Below, piece after piece: positions 52,517-61,767 of a DNA stretch of 64,000 bases. The notes under the pieces were generated by a model that did no database searches, had not been told where the DNA came from, and saw only the letters and a program-made list of their open reading frames with translations. Numbering within the stretch: position 1 is the stretch's first letter; each line of letters begins with the position of its first letter. The translations under genes and the position numbers were made by a program. The stretch covers positions 25,332,020 to 25,396,019 of the forward strand of contig CM020620.1 of NCBI GenBank assembly GCA_009829735.1, in the 5' to 3' direction. The DNA comes from Pyropia yezoensis (taxonomy: Eukaryota; Rhodophyta; Bangiophyceae; Bangiales; Bangiaceae).

Positions 52517-52612
52517 CTTAGTTACCTAAGCTTGACTCTACTTAGTTACCTAAGCTTGGTTCGACTTAGAAACCTAAGTCTGATTTGACTTAGAAACCTA
52601 AGTCTGCCGTAA
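52517..52612. repeat. 24-bp tandem repeat with internal inverted repeat, four copies
   Basis: Units start at 52517, 52541, 52565 and 52589. Each begins CTTAG(TT/AA)ACCTAAG, so every unit can fold on itself. They lie between the stop of the antisense ORF and the stop of pol, at the same place as the two-copy version in B-I. Confidence 0.85.
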
Positions 52613-52650
52613 CCATGTCACACCCTACTTAGTAGGTATAAGCCTCACCT

Positions 52651-52679
52651 CCCAACAGCCGAAGTCGGTGTCGGTTGGG
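52651..52679. terminator. Hairpin between convergent aORF and pol (B-II)
   Basis: CCCAAC...GTTGGG with inner pairing, identical to 13586-13614 and 3 bp from the pol stop (52683-52685). Its conservation between copies, while neighbouring spacer differs, suggests function, perhaps 3'-end formation. Confidence 0.4.
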
Positions 52680-52682
52680 TTG

Positions 52683-55600
52683 TTACAGTAGGCGTCGTCG
52701 CCTCATGTAAGGCATGAGTAGTTGGCGGGGTATATTCGCCGCCTGTTCCCAGGTGGGTGAGTCGTATCCGACCCACATAACCTTGACGTACCAGGGTCCT
52801 GGTAGGTCCGGGTCGGTGTGTCCGACCACGCTCTCTAATTGGTATGGAATCCCATCCGGTCCCACCGGGTCATCTGACCGGTGGGTTGTAAGAGCTTCAT
52901 GTAGCAACCCAGCCGGTACCGGCTGAGGCTGTTCCGGTTTCGGAGCAGGTGTGACATCATTCACACTGATGCGTTGGATCTCCGTATCGGAGTGTAAGAT
53001 AACAGAGTGGTCATCTCTGTGGAGAATCTGGTACGGTCCCTTGACCGGTTGCATGAGCTTGTTCCCCCGGAACTTCTGGTGTCTGATTTAGACCCAGTCA
53101 CCTGTCATCAGGGTAGCGTTGCGCACCCGTAGTCGGGCGTCGAAGTTCTTCTTGTATCGAAGTTGTGTTCTGTCAAGGGCACCCTTGAGCTTAGGAATCA
53201 TCCACGATAGCTTGGCCAACCAAGCTAAGTGGATCTGTTCGGCCGGGCGGCCCTTCGGTGTATCATACCGAGTGCACCTGCCGGGTGGCAGCGTCAGGTT
53301 ACCGACGCCCGTCGGCATGACCCACTCCAGTGGGGCGATGTTTGTGCTCCGATGTGGCCTGGCATTGTATGCCAGGGTGAGTACGGACAGAAGCCTGTCC
53401 CACGTGTTCGTGTGCTCGGCCACGTAGCACTGTAGCATCTTAACGATGGTGCGGTTGAACCGCTCCTCTTGCCCGTTGGACTGCGGGTGGTAGTCGGATG
53501 CCCGACGGGGTTCGATACCGAACATGCCCAGGACCTTAGTGCAGAATGCTGACGTAAGGTTTGCTCCGTTATCGGAGAGGAGTTGCTTCATGACTCCGTA
53601 TGCACTGATCCAGTGGTCAACCACTGCGTTCATGATGGTATATGCCGTATCATTCGGGATGGCTGCCGCTCGTGACAGCTTAGTGAATCGGTCAGACATG
53701 ACCAGGATGTACCTGTTCCCTTCTTCCGTTACCGGAAGTGGCCCGAGTATGTCGATAGCGACCTGCTCGTTGGGCCCATCCGGTGGGAACAGTTTCATGG
53801 CAGACGCCTGCCTATGTAGGCTCATGCGGTTACGTGCACAGGGGTGGCATCCCCTTACGTGGTCGACCACGTCGACGGCCATTGCTGGCCAGTAGAAGAA
53901 CCTTCGCATTGCTGCGAACATACGTGAACCCCCCGGGTGTCCGGCTGTGGGGTTCTCGTGTTCTCGTTCCATGACGGCTTGCCGTAAGGACACGGGAACC
54001 ACGACTTGATGTCGTCCATCGGCGGGTGCCCGCCGGTATATGAGTCCGTCTTCATTCTCGGAGAAGATGCCGGCCGTGCCGGCCAGGAGGTTAGCACGAT
54101 GGCGTTTACAGTCATCGTCATTGGCCTGTGCCTCGCGGAAGTCCGCGAGGGTCAATGGGCACGCAAGGTGTGCTATGGTATGGTCAACCATACCCTGGGT
54201 AGCATTACCCACCATGCACACCTGTACCACCGGGATGTCCTCGTCCACAGGGCGGGTATCCCCGCTCGGGGTGTCGAGGCGAGACAATGCGTCTCCGAGA
54301 TGGTGGGTTGACCCAGCGTTATACACGGTACGGTAGTCGTGCTCGGCCATCTTCAGCCTCCATCGGGCTAGCCTCCCATGGCTATCGGAATCCTTGTCAC
54401 CAAGGTTGAGGAGCCATCGTAGGGGTTCGTGGTCGGACCTCGCGATGAACCTGGAGCCCTCCAGGTATGGACGGAGCAGTTGCACTGCCCATATAACTCC
54501 GAGGCACTCACGCTCGGTGGCACTATAGTTACGCTCAGCCGGGTTGAGTGTCCGGCTGAAGTACCCTACCGGACGTCGGTCCGGGATAACGTTATCGGAA
54601 CGGATCACCGTCTCCCCCTGTAACAGGGTGCATCTCACTTGTGTATCGCATGCATCGACATCGATGACGAAGGTACCCCGTCGGTGCGGTAACGCAAGGA
54701 CGGGTGGGGATAGTAGGGCTCGCTTCAGCGACTCGAATGCCTCCTCTTCGCTAGGCGAAGGGGGTTGGAGTACCTTGGGCAAGGTACTGCTCGTAAGAAC
54801 CGTTAACGGTTTAGCAATCCGAGCGAAGTCCTTGACGAACCGTCGGTATACGTTGCACATTCCCAGGAAGCTCTTGAGCTGCGTCTGGGTGTTAGGGAGC
54901 CGGGCATCCCGGAGTGCCCGGGTATTGGCTTCGAGTACCCCTAGTTTACCAGGGGTTATCTGGTGGCCCAGATACTCGACCGTCTGTTGGAAGAAGGCGC
55001 ACTTCTTCAGACGCAGGGTTACCCCGGCGTCCCTCAAGAGGGTGAGTACCTCGTCAACGTGTTGCACATGGTCATCCATGTTACGCGAGAAGACGATGAC
55101 GTCATCGGGGTACACTAGGCAGTTACGCCACTTCACCCCCGACAGTATAATGTCGATAGCCCGCTGGAATGTAGCGGGGGCGTTGGACAATCCGAAGGGC
55201 ATCCTTAGGAACTCGTACACTCCACTGTGACAGACGAATGCCGTCTTGGGGATATCCTCGTCCGCCACTGGGATCTGCCAGTATCCGGCATTGCAATCGA
55301 TGGTGGTAAACACCGTAGCTTCCCCCAGGGAGTCGATGCATTCATCCATCCTTGGTAAAGGGTATGAGTCTTTCTTGGTAACCAAGTTGAGGCGTCGGTA
55401 ATCGATGCAAAACCGAGGGGTTTGATCCTTCTTCGGTACGATAACGACTGGGGCACCCCACTCCGACATCGAAGGTCGTATCACCTTCGCTTCACTCATC
55501 CTCTTCACTTCTCCATCAACGATCTCTCGTTGCATAGGTCCCGCTCGGTGCGGTTGTGACCGGGCGGGGCGTGCGCCTGGTACCAGGTCAATACGATGTT

Positions 55601-56849
55601 GGGTTGCCCCAATGGTACCTAAGGCCCCGCCTGTCCACATGACGTCATGCTTTCTTAGCATTCGTCGTACCCCTTCGGCTACCGAAGGGGGAAGGTGGTC
55701 GAGGTCAGCCTCGGCCAGGGCCTTCAGTGCTTCTTGGTCCTTTGGCGGTATGTCCGCCGAAGGCGCCGATGGGTCAGGCTTCCCGTCATCGGGTTGCTGT
55801 CGCTCGGTGGTCTCGGCGACCGCCAGCACCTCAAGTGGTTCCACTTGACCTTCCTTGTCAGGGGTAAGGATATCTCCTTCGTAGAGCTCGGCAATCCCGA
55901 GGATAGTTCCCTTCGGGAGGGTGACTGCCTTACGGCGATAGTTCGCCATCACTAGGAGGGACGACCCTCCTGCTGGGAGGTCTATGAGACCGTTGGCCAT
56001 GGTCAACCCATGGCGCTTGTACGTCCGCAGGTTGGACTTGACTCTGCAGATGCCTGCGAGGTCACAGTTAACCGGGAGGACTGTCTCCGACAACGGCTCA
56101 AAGCGAGTTCGCTTGGCCAACCGAAGTGTCTTCGGCTCGACGCTTGCGTACACCTCAGCCACGTTAACGTGGCTCCCATGTAGCGTCAGGTCCCTGACGA
56201 TAGCCGTATGTCCTCGCTTCGTTCCGTCGGCTTCTTGAAGCTCGACGGTCCTCCGGCCTGGCCGGATTGCATCGACGTGAACGTTGATGAAGGTGCATCC
56301 CAATATGCAGGGCACCGATAGGGTCTCACACACCAGGAAGTCGACTTCCGTGGTGAGTTCCCCGATGGTAACCCGCAGCGACATCGCTGCGGTCGTTCGA
56401 ATGAGACGACCATTCGCATCCTTGATCGTGGGTCCCCGAGCAACTCTGACTCGCGGGAGCCACTTGTCCGGAAGGGTGTCCTTCCGGATAAGGTTAGGTC
56501 CAGCCCCTGTATCCAGTACAGGGTAATACGATCGGGTCGACTGGGGGTCAACCCCCAGTGTGGCTGATACCTTGAAGTTCTCCAAGGTGAACAGCACATG
56601 TCCTACACCGATATCCTGTGTTGTTCGGGCATCCTGGACAGGGCCCTTGTCTGGTTCCATGTGACGGGGCTTCCCGTCCTCTCCTCCCAACCTTGGAGGT
56701 TGGCCATCAATCCCCTGACGCCGTATCGTCGGGGCCGGAAGGTGTACCCGGGGGTTGATGCGGCGTCGGCTCAACCGCGCTCTCCGTGGGGCTTTCCCCG
56801 CGGTACTCCGGGGTGGCTTGCTTGGGTTACCCCAGCGCCCCCCGGTCAT
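52683..56849 (-). pseudogene. pol: pol of B-II, one nonsense codon (about 1388 codons)
   Basis: ATG at 56849 (MTGGRWGNPSKPPRSTAGKA) lies 8 bp after the gag TAA, in another frame. Order: protease D113 (VLDTGAGPNLIRKD), RT ([20 protein letters not shown]; box YPDD near 579-582, Pro being unusual at that site, FLDD in B-I), RNase H (FVIDVDACDTQVRCTLLQGE). The integrase follows, with zinc finger (GHPGGSRMFAAMRRFFYWPA, CHPCARNRM) and DDE core (AIDILGPLPVTEEGNRY, LLSDNGANLTSAF, GQEERFNRT). TAA at 53088-53090 replaces the Tyr codon of B-I after TGDWV. The same frame then continues 130 codons through the chromodomain-like end (WYVKVMWVGYDSPTWEQAAN) to the natural stop. Apart from the TAA and the Pro it looks intact. 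Confidence 0.9.
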
Positions 56850-56857
56850 CCTTCCTC

Positions 56858-59041
56858 TTACTCGTTTCCCGCCCTTGGTAGGGTGCTGTCCGCCGGGACA
56901 TCCGGCTGAGAAGGTGCCTCCTCGACGGCCAGTACTCCACCTGGAGCTGGCTGCCTACCCGGTGCGGGTCCGGGTGCTCTGGCGGGATACCCCCCGGTGG
57001 ATGCCTTGCGTTGCGCCGCTGCCCGCCGAGACTCCTCGGGGATGAGTGGGCAGGAAGACACCCAGTGTTGGGGATCCCCACACAACATACATCCGGACGT
57101 GCCGGTCCCCCCTTGAGTTCGCATCGGGGTAGCCCCGTAGCTGCGGTTGCCTCCCTCAGGCGCCCGAGTGCCTGCTTCCTGGTTGTCCTTGGGTCCTTGG
57201 GTCAACCGAAACATGGACTCCCCCAACCGGTTGGGTCGGCCCGCAATCTGCGGGGGTGCCTCCGTGCGCACCGCCCATGTTGGCAAGGGTTGGTGAGGGT
57301 TACCCGTCACCGGGGAGTACCCCGTAGTCCGTACGTACGGGACGCGACGTCCCGTGCCCTCGCTGACCCGGAACTGGGTCCCCGCCGGAACAATGTACGC
57401 TACCGTACCGTGCTCATCAATCACCGGCGTCGCCGGTAGCAACAGGTGGCCTTGTTGGTCAACTAGAGGTTCATCCTCGCCCGTAGGGGTATGTTCGGTC
57501 GCCACCAGTACTGGTGCGGCCTTACGTTCCACCTTCTCTTGCCTCGGTACCGGGGTAAGACTGGGCTTGCCTCCCTCACCCTTGGGCTTCGGGGCCAAGG
57601 CACATTCCGGGTGTAGAACCCGGTAGGCGTCCCCTAGGGACTTGCACATATGCATCAGTCGACTGAAGTTCGTCCGGGCCGTATTGGCTCCCCGTGCGGA
57701 TATCCGCACGTAGTTGGGTACTCCTGCGAACAGGATGGCCCGTAGCTCCCCTTCTCCGAGGAGCTTCCCCAGCTCGTAGTCGAGCTCTTGGATCCGGCGT
57801 CCAAACATCTCCTCATCCTCCCAGCTCTGGGCGGTGGCAGTGCGAAGGGCCCGAGAGTGGTCCTCGCACTTGTCCTCACTGAGGTAACTGCTCAGCAGCT
57901 CCTTGAGAATCCCACGGTAATCCATGGGGGTGACTGCGACCCTCATTCCCGGCATCGGGGATGCCTGGCGAAGGATGCCTCGCACCCGTTCATCAACAAA
58001 GAACGGGAGGATCTCCAGGGCCAGCCCCGCGTTGACGAGGGCCTTGTCCGCGGCTGCCTTGAAACTAGTCAAGAAGCCGATGACTGCCAACGGGCGTCCG
58101 TTCGGCCCCCCGAACATCGGGACTCCCTTCATAAGGGTCTGCATAGAGCGGATCGCTCGGTGCGACGTATTACGCATCGATTCCGATACGGTGGTAGATC
58201 GGTCTTCCAAACGATAACGTTCCGGAGTAAGAACCGACCGGAAGACCTCGTTGACGATCTCCGTGTCAGCGTCCTGGATATCCAGTCGCTTAGCCAGTTG
58301 ATGAGCAAACTCATCGGACTCCATCCGCTTCAGTAGGCTCGCAGTTACCTGCGCGGTCATGGCTTTCACCACTGAAGATGGTACTTCAGGCGTCGGCACC
58401 TCGGGAACCCGAGTTGCCTGACCTCCTTCGTCGTGGGGGTACTGTGAGAGGGTACCCCCTCTCCCAATAACCGACTCTCCACCGGCGTAAGTATCCGCCG
58501 GGTCGTTTCCGTGGAGTCCGCCTCGGGTGCTCCGAGCGAATCGCTCCGTGTGACTCCGTTCCAACTCTGCCGACGAGTCGGATCCATACCCCATTGTGTC
58601 CGGGGGTTGTCCAGGAGTAGCAACACCGGGGTTGACCCTGGTGGACTCCGAAAGTAGTCCGGCCGGTTCGAACCGTACCGGTGTGGGAGGAACACGTCGG
58701 GGTCCCGTCGTGTGGCGTGTTGACATCAACACTGCCATTGCGTCCTCCGTCCGATCTTGACGGGCGTCGAGCCCGGAAAACCGGGCCTCGATGCGGGCCA
58801 ATGATGCCATCAGGGAATCCCCTGGTGAAGGAGGCGGCGGAGTGAGGTCGGTCGATGACCGTTGAGGCGGACCCCCGCCTCCTGCCGTCCGAGCCGTGCC
58901 AAACGTCGATCCGGCACCGGAAAGCATGGGCGTCTCAATGTTGTCGATCGGGTTCCCGATCCTGGTTCCCGTAGTCACCTCCGGGGTCGGCGTCGACGTC
59001 GATCCGTCATCTTGAACGTTCCCCGTCTCTTGGGTAGCCAT
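56858..59041 (-). CDS. gag: gag of B-II, intact (727 aa)
   Basis: Starts MATQETGNVQDDGSTSTPTP at 59041; an upstream in-frame GTG gives a slightly longer frame. The N-terminal third is low-complexity with an internal helical segment (LMASLARIEARFSGLDARQD). The middle is capsid-like (AVIGFLTSFKAAADKALVNA, GILKELLSSYLSEDKCEDHS, LGKLLGEGELRAILFAGVPN). The CCHC zinc knuckle CMLCGDPQHWVSSC (C-x2-C-x4-H-x4-C) lies near residue 655, and the end is PRAGNE. The stop TAA is followed by GAGGAAGG and the pol ATG, so pol is expressed by reinitiation or by frameshifting. Confidence 0.9.
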   Translation of the reverse strand: MATQETGNVQDDGSTSTPTPEVTTGTRIGNPIDNIETPMLSGAGSTFGTARTAGGGGPPQRSSTDLTPPPPSPGDSLMASLARIEARFSGLDARQDRTEDAMAVLMSTRHTTGPRRVPPTPVRFEPAGLLSESTRVNPGVATPGQPPDTMGYGSDSSAELERSHTERFARSTRGGLHGNDPADTYAGGESVIGRGGTLSQYPHDEGGQATRVPEVPTPEVPSSVVKAMTAQVTASLLKRMESDEFAHQLAKRLDIQDADTEIVNEVFRSVLTPERYRLEDRSTTVSESMRNTSHRAIRSMQTLMKGVPMFGGPNGRPLAVIGFLTSFKAAADKALVNAGLALEILPFFVDERVRGILRQASPMPGMRVAVTPMDYRGILKELLSSYLSEDKCEDHSRALRTATAQSWEDEEMFGRRIQELDYELGKLLGEGELRAILFAGVPNYVRISARGANTARTNFSRLMHMCKSLGDAYRVLHPECALAPKPKGEGGKPSLTPVPRQEKVERKAAPVLVATEHTPTGEDEPLVDQQGHLLLPATPVIDEHGTVAYIVPAGTQFRVSEGTGRRVPYVRTTGYSPVTGNPHQPLPTWAVRTEAPPQIAGRPNRLGESMFRLTQGPKDNQEAGTRAPEGGNRSYGATPMRTQGGTGTSGCMLCGDPQHWVSSCPLIPEESRRAAAQRKASTGGYPARAPGPAPGRQPAPGGVLAVEEAPSQPDVPADSTLPRAGNE

Positions 59042-59266
59042 AGTCACAATCAGTCAACCGACGTAACAATCACCACGAATAAGAGAGCGAGGGGGTAGAT
59101 TGGGGAGAGTAACAGTAGATCACAGTCAAAGGTAAAAACTCAACACCATCGATCAGGTCGCAACACCACGAGTACAAGAAAAGGACCGGATCCCTATCCG
59201 TGTGCCAGGGCCGAAGACGGCGTCACCACAAGGGTGACGGGAACCCGTCCCCTGCTGCTCCACCAA
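59042..59266 (-). other. 5' leader and primer binding site of B-II
   Basis: The complement of 59248-59265 is TGGTGGAGCAGCAGGGGA, one base from the LTR. The leader also contains the inverted stretch GACGGGAACCCGTC next to the PBS. It has no ORF. Confidence 0.85.
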
Positions 59267-59628
59267 TGTAGCACAATAGGAATCCGTCGCACGTCCACTC
59301 TCAGGGAACACTCACCAAGGGGAATCGGCACCAACGTCACCGGGAGGCCAAGGTTGCTGTCCTTAGAGCACAAGCCACGGGACCAAGATGGGAGCCCAAA
59401 TGGGAGGGGTTTGTTGTTCTACCTTGGCCGGCGGGGATTCGCCGCCGGCCCCCACGTTATAAACCCTCGGAGACACTACTAACTACCCTCCACCCCAAGA
59501 TGCAAGTCCCTCTGGTCATACGTAACTTATAGATACCGTGACCAGTACGGACTATCAACTTGAAAGCCAAGGATTAGAAGTAGCCCCCCTAATACTAGGG
59601 TCACAATATGGCCAACCATATTGCTACA
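59267..59628 (-). repeat. 5' LTR of B-II
   Basis: 362 bp. In the element's sense a TTTATAA box is followed by a GC hairpin (59450-59426). One base is lost in the hairpin loop while both arms are kept. The right flank is TAGGG. Confidence 0.92.
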
Positions 59629-59633
59629 TAGGG

Positions 59634-60190
59634 ACCTCGTCGGATGTCCTTCTCCATCCCCACGTCGAAGTTGTTGACGTGCGGGTTGGAGGAACGAAGA
59701 AACGGGTGGCTAGTTGCTACCGCGCTCCACGTGAAGGTCGGAACGTCGCCGGGGCCCTCGGTGGTACCCCCCGCGCATGAACATGTGTTTGGACCGCTGC
59801 ACGGCTTCGACCGCCCCCTCGTCTCGGAAGACAAACTGGTCGGTCATGAAGTCGCACGGGAAACCGCCCCAACAAGGGAAATTATCCCGTAGGCGCCCCC
59901 AGATGCGATCCGTCGCTGCCCCAACTCGGGCACAGCGGGTCACAGTCAGGCAGGCCTCGTACGTGGGCCAGGCGGGGTGGAACAACGTCCCCAGGTCCTC
60001 CCGCAAGCTTCGAGGCCTACCTCAGGGGGAGAGCTCGCCGCAGACTCTTCGTCAGGCATCTCAGGCATCCCATCCTCGGGGGCAACCTCGGAGCTCCCGC
60101 CGGAAGTCCCGGCGGGTGCTGCAACGCGGGGCGTATCCTCCATACGGTCGTCGAGGGAGTCAGACTCCAACCCCGGATTCACTATGGCTC
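59634..60190 (-). pseudogene. Antisense ORF of A-I, N-terminal part (right of B-II)
   Basis: Continuation of 47977-49368 across B-II. On the minus strand, VNPGLESDSLDDRMEDTPRV and AAPAGTSGGSSEVAPEDGMP, then (after a frameshift near 60005) LGTLFHPAWPTYEACLTVTR, RVGAATDRIWGRLRDNFPCW and FMTDQFVFRDEGAVEAVQRS. The start ATG of the family appears as ATA here. This divergent copy shows which parts of the family A antisense protein are conserved: the acidic-Asp N-terminal motif and the helical segments. Confidence 0.8.
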
Positions 60191-60483
60191 CACCGAAGTC
60201 AGGGGTAGGCAACTCGAATATAGCTGCTCGAGACCCGCCTCGAGTTAAGGGGAACTTGGATCGGGGGAAGACAGGGGGCCTTTCCAGGTTGGGGTGGCCC
60301 AGGGTAAGAGATAGAGGCAGTGTTGGTGCGGACGTGGGGGAAGTTGGTGGTAAGGTGCGCTAAGGTGAGTGCAAGCTGCCAAGTGGGCAAGTTTGGGGAG
60401 AGGGGCGGTCGACGTGACCGCCTCCACGTCAAAGTGACGTGCCGGGGGGCAGCGAGTCGCGCCACCGGCGAGCGCGACGCGCG

Positions 60484-60491
60484 CTCTTATA
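60484..60491 (-). promoter_or_regulatory. TATA-like box upstream of A-I antisense ORF
   Basis: Minus strand TATAAGAG, about 290 bp before the ancestral antisense ORF start and close to the polypurine tract. It resembles the TTATAAG box of the B-family antisense ORFs. A-II, A-III and A-IV have degenerate versions. Confidence 0.4.
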
Positions 60492-60525
60492 CCCCTTCTC
60501 AGGACCGACCGGGTCAGTCAAGACT

Positions 60526-60538
60526 GAGGAGAGGGGAG
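60526..60538 (+). other. Polypurine tract of A-I
   Basis: GAGGAGAGGGGAG directly before the 3' LTR, the same sequence as in A-IV and A-III; primer for plus-strand DNA synthesis. Confidence 0.8.
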
Positions 60539-61007
60539 TGTGGCCGAACTGGCCCCACGCAGGGGACAGGGCGCGCCACACGGGGTTGGGAGACAGCTGG
60601 TCTAACCCGTTTCTCCCTGTGCATTTGATCTCGAATTTCCTTCAGTCAGGAATACTTTGCTTGATAGTAAAGCCAACGTGGATTTGAGGTTTTTCTGCAT
60701 TTTTATCGTCTTGAATTTTCGTGTGGCCCGGTGGGCAGGTGCTGGGGTGGGAGATTCTGAGTGGCGAGATTCTGAGAGGACCCTGGAGGGATAAGGGGAG
60801 GGACGGCGGGGCTTGGCCTCGCTGCCCCGACCCGACCAAGAAACTGTTGGGCCACACACCATCTTCTTGTTTCTTAGTGGGCGGATAGCCCCAAAACTGA
60901 GATAGCGTGTGTGCGACTTGCACTTCTTCCGGTTCCCCCGACACGCGAGGCAGCCTTTGTGCACCGCCCCAACTTGGGTGCTGTGTGCACGAGTGGTTTT
61001 TGCCACA
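60539..61007 (+). repeat. 3' LTR of A-I (outermost element)
   Basis: 469 bp from TGTGGCCGAACTGG to TTTTTGCCACA. It is divergent from the other family A LTRs, as expected for the oldest copy. It marks the right edge of the nest. Confidence 0.9.
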
Positions 61008-61767
61008 GCTGGCTGCGCCGGTTGGCCGTTTGGGCTAGGCGCCCCATTTGGGGCGCCCCTTCCCAGACGGCCGAGCATTTTTAACTTCCCTGATGCCATC
61101 TGCGTGCTCGTCACCGTCGCGCTTCGCCGCGACCTTGACCATGCTGGCGTTCTGTGCCGTGCTGAGATAGGCCCAGGCGGGCAGTACACGTCCTGGTTTT
61201 GGTTGTCGAAGACGAACGCGCGCGGCCGCTCTGATGCAGCCGCGTCGTGGGTAGCCAAGGTAATCACCTTGTAGAGCGCGCGGACGAGCGTGAACAGCTG
61301 GTGGAGGGCGACCCGTGTGTCGCTGCGTACCCGGACGCATGCCCCTTGGCGTGGGCCGTAGCCTCCTCGCGCTCAGGCTCGCGGTTGTGCAGGCGCTGGA
61401 CCCACGCGGCGACGTTGTAGACAGACTCGCACTCCTGCGCGGCCTTGACGCTGAGATTGGATTGGAGCTTAGCGTACCGCCTGTCCCCGACCACGTTGAG
61501 GGCCGCCGGGAAGTGTGAGCGCGCGTCACCGGCTCGCGGGAGGAGAAACCCTCGGGTGATGGGGCAGGTACGCTGTACTCCGCGGACTTCCACTGGGTCG
61601 AATGCGCTACGGTACAGCGTTGGGCGGCCGACCACGTGGGAGATGTCGCCGTCCTCGGCCACAGATTTTTCGTCAAAGGGGTTGATCCGCACCTCCTCGT
61701 CGTCGTCGTCATCGTCTTCGTTGTCGTCGTCGTCGACGCCATGGGTCTGCAGCCTTGCCGCGCCCAC
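61008..61767 (-). pseudogene. Acidic ORF next to the nest, unknown function
   Basis: On the minus strand the ORF begins MGAARLQTHGV, followed by an acidic run (DDDDNEDDDDDDEE) encoded by a CGT/CAT-type trinucleotide repeat (61695-61738). Then comes normal-looking protein: VRINPFDEKSVAEDGDISHV, LYRSAFDPVEVRG, FPAALNVVGDRRYAKLQSNL, QECESVYNVAAWVQRLHNRE. The frame stops at 61264, but after a shift near 61320 sensible sequence continues (RVALHQLFTLVRALYKVITL, PRAFVFDNQNQDVYCPPGP) until the A-I LTR begins. So A-I lies within or just after this gene. I do not recognise it; it could be a host gene or the gag of yet another element. Confidence 0.4.

Larger units (their letters stand above)
49369..59628 (-). 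mobile_element. LTR retrotransposon B-II (Ty3/gypsy, family B), nearly intact
   Basis: 10,260 bp on the minus strand. The 5' LTR is at the right (59267-59628), then PBS, gag, pol, plus-strand antisense ORF, polypurine tract and 3' LTR at the left (49369-49731). It is flanked by TAGGG. The LTRs differ at about seven or eight positions, so insertion is fairly recent but older than A-IV. Gag and the antisense ORF are open; pol has one nonsense codon and an unusual RT box. Confidence 0.94.

Noticed and set aside
54006-55230. Plus-strand ORFs over B-II pol (for example 228 codons at 54544-55230)
   Set aside because: They are mirror frames of pol, with no domain and no conservation of their own; unlike the antisense ORF, they overlap coding sequence completely.
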